From Paraflavitalea soli (lineage in GTDB: Bacteria > Bacteroidota > Bacteroidia > Chitinophagales > Chitinophagaceae), in assembly GCF_003555545.1 (NCBI RefSeq), contig NZ_CP032157.1, forward strand, positions 2,856,546-2,920,545: DNA of 64,000 bases. The letters are read 5' to 3'. Every line of letters starts with the position of its first letter. The first letter of the stretch is position 1. The notes under the pieces are model-generated. The model was not told the origin of the DNA. It ran no database searches and was given only the letters and a program-made list of their open reading frames with translations. A program made the translations under genes and the position numbers. Positions 60,155 through 64,000 of the stretch are shown here, piece after piece.

Positions 60155-60199
60155 GTCAGGCTGAGCCTGTCGAAGCCCCTTCGCCAGGCTCAGGGTGAC
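60155..60199. repeat. Dispersed palindromic repeat (GTCACCCTGAGCCTG type)
   Basis: Arms 60155-60175 and 60179-60199 are 18 of 21 complementary around a CCC loop; the right arm is the inverse of GTCACCCTGAGCCTGGCGAA. A half copy is at 41934. It lies between two transferase genes and may act as a weak terminator. Confidence 0.7.
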
Positions 60200-60228
60200 A
60201 ATAACATTCACAACGTTGACCTTCATCC

Positions 60229-61407
60229 ATGGCACACAAAAAGATCGTTATTATTGGTCCCGGTCATCCCTTACGGGGCGGACTTGCCACATTCAACCAA
60301 CGGTTGTGCAAGCAGTTTATAGATGAAGGACACAGCTGTACCATCTATTCCTTTTCCCTGCAATACCCTTCCTTCCTTTTCCCGGGCACTACCCAATATT
60401 CGTCGGAGCCGGCACCCAGGGATATGGAAATATATTCCGTGATCAATTCCGTACATCCGCTCAACTGGCTGCAGATAGGCAATACCATCAGTAAGGTAAA
60501 ACCCGATATCATACTGGTACGTTACTGGCTGCCCTTTATGGGGCCGGCACTGGGCACTATTTTACGTCGTGTAAAAAAGAACAGGCATACCCGTATCATT
60601 GCCCTTACCGATAACGTTATTCCCCATGAAAAACGGCCTGGTGACACCCCCTTTACCAAGTACTTCCTGAAACCCTGCGATGCCTTCATCACCATGAGTG
60701 AAAAAGTAATGCAGGACCTGCGGCAATTTGAACCCACCAAACCCGCCAGGCTGGTCAATCACCCCCTTTACGATAGTTTTGGCGATGCAGTATCCAAAGC
60801 AGCAGCCAGGCAACACCTGGGCATACAACAGGAAGATAAGATCCTCCTGTTCTTTGGCTTCATACGCAAATACAAAGGGCTCGACCTCCTGCTGGAAGCC
60901 ATGAAGGTGATCAAGGATCGACTCCAGGCCCCAGGCTCCCAACTCCAGCCCCCTTACTCAACACTCAAACTCCTTGTAGCTGGTGAATTTTATGAGGATG
61001 GCAAAGCCTACCAGGAACAGATACAACAGCTGGACATAGCAGATATGCTCATCCTGCGCACCGATTTCATACCCGATAGTGAAGTAAAATACTATCTGTG
61101 TGCGGCCGATTGTGTGGTACAACCCTATCGCAATGCCACCCAAAGCGGCGTTACTCCCCTGGCCTATCATTATGAAAAGCCAATGATCGTCACTAATGTG
61201 GGAGCCCTGCCCGCGCTGGTACCACATGAAAAGGTGGGGCTCGTATGCGAACCAACGCCGGCCTCACTGGCCGATGCCATTGAACGCTATTTTGAGTTGG
61301 GCGAAGCATACTTCCTGCCACAGCTCCGGCAGGAAAAAGAAAAGTACTCCTGGCATAGCCTCGTAGAGACGATATTTGACCTGGCTGCGTCAAAATCTCC
61401 TGCATGA
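60229..61407 (+). CDS. GT4-type glycosyltransferase
   Basis: A 392-residue GT-B enzyme. N-terminal IGPGHPLRGGLATFNQRLCK; the donor domain has LLFFGFIRKYKGLDLLLEAM and VVQPYRNATQSGVTPLAYHY followed by KPMIVTNVGALPALVPHEKV. The active-site Glu of the EX7E motif is replaced by an SGVTPLA-type stretch, which is common in one subgroup. It may add heptose or another sugar, as it directly precedes the heptose-nucleotide genes. Confidence 0.9.
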   Translation: MAHKKIVIIGPGHPLRGGLATFNQRLCKQFIDEGHSCTIYSFSLQYPSFLFPGTTQYSSEPAPRDMEIYSVINSVHPLNWLQIGNTISKVKPDIILVRYWLPFMGPALGTILRRVKKNRHTRIIALTDNVIPHEKRPGDTPFTKYFLKPCDAFITMSEKVMQDLRQFEPTKPARLVNHPLYDSFGDAVSKAAARQHLGIQQEDKILLFFGFIRKYKGLDLLLEAMKVIKDRLQAPGSQLQPPYSTLKLLVAGEFYEDGKAYQEQIQQLDIADMLILRTDFIPDSEVKYYLCAADCVVQPYRNATQSGVTPLAYHYEKPMIVTNVGALPALVPHEKVGLVCEPTPASLADAIERYFELGEAYFLPQLRQEKEKYSWHSLVETIFDLAASKSPA

Positions 61408-61460
61408 CAGAGTTAAGCTTTTTATTCGCATCTTCGCAGCGGAAAAATTGAGTTTCAACC

Positions 61461-62480
61461 ATGTACCGGAGTAAAGCACCTTTACGGATTGGATTAGCCG
61501 GTGGCGGCACCGATGTAAGCCCCTATTGCGACCTGTATGGCGGGGCTATCCTGAATGCCACCGTTTCTCTCTATGCCTATGCCAATATTGAACCCCTCAG
61601 GGAAAATATGATCATCCTGCAGGCCATGGACAGGCAGGAGGAACAGCAATTTGACCTCACCGGGCAATTGCCGCTGGATGGTAAGCTCGATCTCCTTAAA
61701 GGCGTGTACAACCGCGTACGGCAGCAATATGATATGCCCCTTACCGGCTTCAGGCTCTCCACCTTTGTAGATGCACCGGCCGGATCGGGCCTCGGTACCT
61801 CCTCTACCCTCGTAGTGGCCATTCTCGGCGCTTTTGCAGAGATGCTACGCCTGCCCCTGGGGGAATATGATGTAGCCCACCTGGCCTATGAAATTGAACG
61901 AAAAGACCTGCAAATGGCAGGTGGCCGGCAGGATCAGTATGCCTGCACTTTTGGCGGTGTGAATTATATGGAATTCTATGCAGATGATAAAGTGATCGTC
62001 AATCCCCTGCGCATCAAACAACAATACCTTTTTGAACTGGAGAATAACCTCCTGTTGTATTATACCGCTACCAGCCGTGAATCGGCCAGGATCATTGAAA
62101 AGCAAAGTCAGAATGTAGTGGACAAACAGGAAAAATCCATTGAGGCCATGCACCAGTTAAAAATTCAGGCCCAACTCATGAAAGAAGCCCTGTTAAAAGG
62201 CCGCGTGCATGAAATTGGGGAGATCCTGGATTTCGGATTCCGTCAGAAGAAGCAAATGGCCGAAGGTATTTCCAACACCCTGATCGATGACATTTATGAA
62301 TCGGCCAAAAAGGCCGGTGCTTCCGGGGGCAAGATATCAGGCGCCGGCGGAGGTGGTTTTATGACCTTTTACTGCCCCGGCAATACCAAGTATGCCGTTA
62401 TAGATTCCTTGTCTAAATTTGGCGGAGCTGTCAAACATTACCAGTTCACCCAGCATGGCATGACCTCCTGGACAATTTAA
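61461..62480 (+). CDS. hddA: D-glycero-alpha-D-manno-heptose-7-phosphate kinase-like GHMP kinase
   Basis: A 339-residue GHMP kinase. The substrate motif is PLRIGLAGGGTDVSPYCDLY, the ATP motif is PAGSGLGTSSTLVVAILGAF, and the third motif GKISGAGGGGFMTFY lies near the C-terminus. The family phosphorylates the anomeric carbon of a sugar. The neighbours GmhA-like isomerase, HddC-like nucleotidyltransferase and a HAD phosphatase identify it as HddA, which makes heptose 1,7-bisphosphate. L-fucose kinase is an alternative, but the context argues for heptose. Confidence 0.88.
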   Translation: MYRSKAPLRIGLAGGGTDVSPYCDLYGGAILNATVSLYAYANIEPLRENMIILQAMDRQEEQQFDLTGQLPLDGKLDLLKGVYNRVRQQYDMPLTGFRLSTFVDAPAGSGLGTSSTLVVAILGAFAEMLRLPLGEYDVAHLAYEIERKDLQMAGGRQDQYACTFGGVNYMEFYADDKVIVNPLRIKQQYLFELENNLLLYYTATSRESARIIEKQSQNVVDKQEKSIEAMHQLKIQAQLMKEALLKGRVHEIGEILDFGFRQKKQMAEGISNTLIDDIYESAKKAGASGGKISGAGGGGFMTFYCPGNTKYAVIDSLSKFGGAVKHYQFTQHGMTSWTI

Positions 62481-62532
62481 CAAATATCCATACAACCCAT
62501 ATCCAATTCAATATCATCTTATTCATTACATT

Positions 62533-63108
62533 ATGCAAGACAAAATAAAAAGGATCGTCAGTGAATCGATAGCTGTAAAAACCGCTGTATTGCAGGATGA
62601 AGCCCTGCTCAAAACAACCGATGATATAGCAGCAGCCATGGTAGCTGCCCTGAAAAATGGCAACCATATTTATTTCTGTGGCAATGGAGGCAGTGCAGCC
62701 GATGCGCAACACCTGGCAGCAGAATTTTCCGGCCGTTTTTACAAGGACCGGGAAGCATTGCCTGCAGAAGCCCTGCATTGTAATACGTCCTATTTAACGG
62801 CGGTAGCCAACGATTACAGCTATGATGTGATCTATGCACGCCTTATCCAGGGCATTGGCAAAAAAGGCGATTTCCTCGTAGGTCTTTCTACTTCCGGCAA
62901 CTCCATCAATATCATGAAGGCATTTGAAGTGGCCCGTGCCAAGGGCATTGTAACGGTGGGCTTTACCGGTGAGACAGGTGGAAAGATGAAAGAGCTGAGT
63001 GATTACCTCATCAATGTGCCTTCTAAAAATACACCCCGCATCCAGGAAAGTCATATCATGCTGGGACATATCGTTTGTGAACTCGTAGAAGAACAGTATT
63101 TCGGATAG
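62533..63108 (+). CDS. gmhA: D-sedoheptulose-7-phosphate isomerase
   Basis: A 191-residue SIS-domain enzyme. Characteristic are FCGNGGSAADAQHLAAEFSG, FLVGLSTSGNSINIMKAFEV, VTVGFTGETGGKMKELSDY and the late RIQESHIMLGHIVCELVEEQ. It converts sedoheptulose 7-phosphate into D-glycero-D-manno-heptose 7-phosphate, the first step of the pathway; it acts in the cytoplasm as a tetramer. The nucleotidyltransferase gene begins 2 bases after its stop. Confidence 0.93.
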   Translation: MQDKIKRIVSESIAVKTAVLQDEALLKTTDDIAAAMVAALKNGNHIYFCGNGGSAADAQHLAAEFSGRFYKDREALPAEALHCNTSYLTAVANDYSYDVIYARLIQGIGKKGDFLVGLSTSGNSINIMKAFEVARAKGIVTVGFTGETGGKMKELSDYLINVPSKNTPRIQESHIMLGHIVCELVEEQYFG

Positions 63109-63110
63109 CT

Positions 63111-63824
63111 ATGGCAGGTCTCATCAAAGAATGTATTATACTGGCCGGAGGGTTGGGTACAAGGCTGCGAAGCGCTGTCCCCGATCTGCCCAAGTGTATG
63201 GCACCTGTGGCCGGCAGGCCTTTTCTGGCCTGGGTGATCGACTATTTCCAACAGCAGGGCATTGAAAGATTTATCTTTTCGCTAGGCTACCGGCATGAAG
63301 CCATAGAGGCATTCCTGCACGAACAGTATCCTCATCTCCAGATTGCCTGCACCATTGAAGAGGAACCGTTGGGCACCGGCGGCGCCATTAAACTGGCCTG
63401 CAGCAAAGCCCTTCAACAGGATGTATTGGTATTGAACGGAGATACTATTTTTACGATACAGCTTGATCAGCTGTCGTCCTTTCATGCAGCCCATGCAGCC
63501 GATTGTACCCTCTGCCTGAAGCCCATGCAGCACTTCGACCGGTATGGCGTGGTAGAACTGGCGGCCGATCAATCCATCAGTTCCTTCCAGGAAAAACAAT
63601 ATTACGAGGCAGGTTATATCAATGGCGGTGTGTATGCCCTGCAGGTAGCTTCTTTTTTACAGGAGGCCTTACCCGAAAAGTTTTCCTTTGAAAAAGATTA
63701 CCTGGAACAACAATACGCACAGCGAAAAATGTATGGCCTGATCCAGGACCGGTATTTCATTGACATTGGCATACCACAAGACTTTGAGAAGGCCAACCAG
63801 GAATTCAAAACCCTGCAATTCTAA
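63111..63824 (+). CDS. hddC: D-glycero-alpha-D-manno-heptose-1-phosphate guanylyltransferase-like
   Basis: A 237-residue nucleotidyltransferase. NTP-binding start IILAGGLGTRLRSAVPDLPK (GGxGTRL), CMAPVAGRPFLAWVIDYF, the metal/sugar motif VLVLNGDTIFTI and the late DIGIPQDFEKANQEF. The type is that of sugar-1-phosphate guanylyl- or adenylyltransferases. Because HddA and GmhA directly precede it, GDP-heptose synthesis by an HddC-like enzyme is the best reading; HddC and other small NDP-sugar pyrophosphorylases differ little by sequence. Confidence 0.88.
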   Translation: MAGLIKECIILAGGLGTRLRSAVPDLPKCMAPVAGRPFLAWVIDYFQQQGIERFIFSLGYRHEAIEAFLHEQYPHLQIACTIEEEPLGTGGAIKLACSKALQQDVLVLNGDTIFTIQLDQLSSFHAAHAADCTLCLKPMQHFDRYGVVELAADQSISSFQEKQYYEAGYINGGVYALQVASFLQEALPEKFSFEKDYLEQQYAQRKMYGLIQDRYFIDIGIPQDFEKANQEFKTLQF

Positions 63825-63945
63825 GGTGTACCAAACTGCCGGCCAGCGTCCCGTTATTCTGGATAAACTCAAAGGCGGTTTCGACAAGCACAACCCGCTA
63901 AGGCGGGGTAAACGCTGACATTCGTTTCATAACTCACTATTCAAC

Positions 63946-64000
63946 ATGCTAGACCTTTCACAAATCGACAATAGCTGGACATTATTTCTTGACCGTGATG
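63946..64000 (+). CDS. gmhB: HAD-family phosphatase, N-terminus (probably GmhB)
   Basis: Only 18 codons are visible: ATG 63946, MLDLSQIDNSWTLFLDRDG. LFLDRDG is HAD motif I with the nucleophile Asp and the following Asp. In this position, behind hddA, gmhA and hddC, D-glycero-D-manno-heptose-1,7-bisphosphate 7-phosphatase is the expected enzyme. Confidence 0.75.
   Translation, partial: MLDLSQIDNSWTLFLDRD

Noticed and set aside
1-64000. tRNA or rRNA genes
   Set aside because: I found no cloverleaf-type sequence with T-loop GTTCGA-like motif in a proper setting and no ribosomal RNA segments in the intergenic regions.

Overview
This window looks like a chromosomal segment from a Bacteroidota bacterium, most probably the Chitinophagaceae (Chitinophaga/Niastella-like). 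Evidence: a SusC/SusD pair, a type IX secretion C-terminal tail, many lipoproteins, few Shine-Dalgarno sites, promoters of the TTG-N20-TAnnTTTG type, LytS/LytTR two-component genes, DUF4199, DUF5007, DUF6157 and DUF1080 family proteins, and large two-piece RHS genes. No ribosomal RNA, tRNA or CRISPR array was recognised.

Layout. 1-1.1 kb: end of a minus-strand lipoprotein gene and two small membrane genes. 1.2-9.6 kb: AraC regulator, MacB/FtsX-type permease, a large secreted amidase with a type IX tail, and a CPA1 Na+/H+ antiporter. 9.6-19.6 kb: accessory genes (DUF1080 lipoprotein, LytS/LytTR pair, CocE-like peptidase, ArsR + SRPBCC pair, DUF6157, EamA exporter, TolB-like lipoprotein). Three diverged copies of a roughly 225-240 nt non-coding RNA gene, all on the minus strand, are interspersed here. 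Each has the same promoter layout and an intrinsic terminator. 19.6-29.3 kb: a polymorphic-toxin-like cassette made of an RHS-type shell gene, a small glutathione-peroxidase-fold protein without its catalytic residues, an RHS core protein ending in an NlpC/P60 domain, and a small lipoprotein that could be the immunity protein. 29.4-31.4 kb: a complete-looking group II intron with its reverse transcriptase, whose 5' end is fixed by a 6-bp IBS1/EBS1 match. 31.4-35.4 kb: repeat-rich, gene-poor DNA with 8-bp and 11-bp degenerate tandem repeats, a 174-nt centred palindrome, one unknown minus-strand gene and a small opposing gene with its own terminator. 35.4-41.9 kb: SusC/SusD/fasciclin/DUF5007 operon behind a LacI-type operator. 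42.3-64 kb: an exopolysaccharide locus.

How the parts work together. In the polysaccharide locus an initiating undecaprenyl-phosphate sugar transferase, several glycosyltransferases, two hexapeptide acyltransferases, a flippase and a polymerase-like membrane protein would build and polymerise a repeat unit. A Wza-like export lipoprotein and a Wzc-like tyrosine kinase would control length and export. At the right edge a GHMP kinase, a sedoheptulose-7-phosphate isomerase, a nucleotidyltransferase and the first codons of a HAD phosphatase form the GDP-D-glycero-alpha-D-manno-heptose pathway, which suggests that heptose is part of the glycan. A dihydroorotase paralogue lacking the metal-binding His-x-His and a DUF4199 membrane protein sit inside this locus.

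Most notable for follow-up: the three-copy small RNA family, the RHS/pseudo-peroxidase/NlpC-P60/lipoprotein cassette, the long palindrome, and the short-period repeats.
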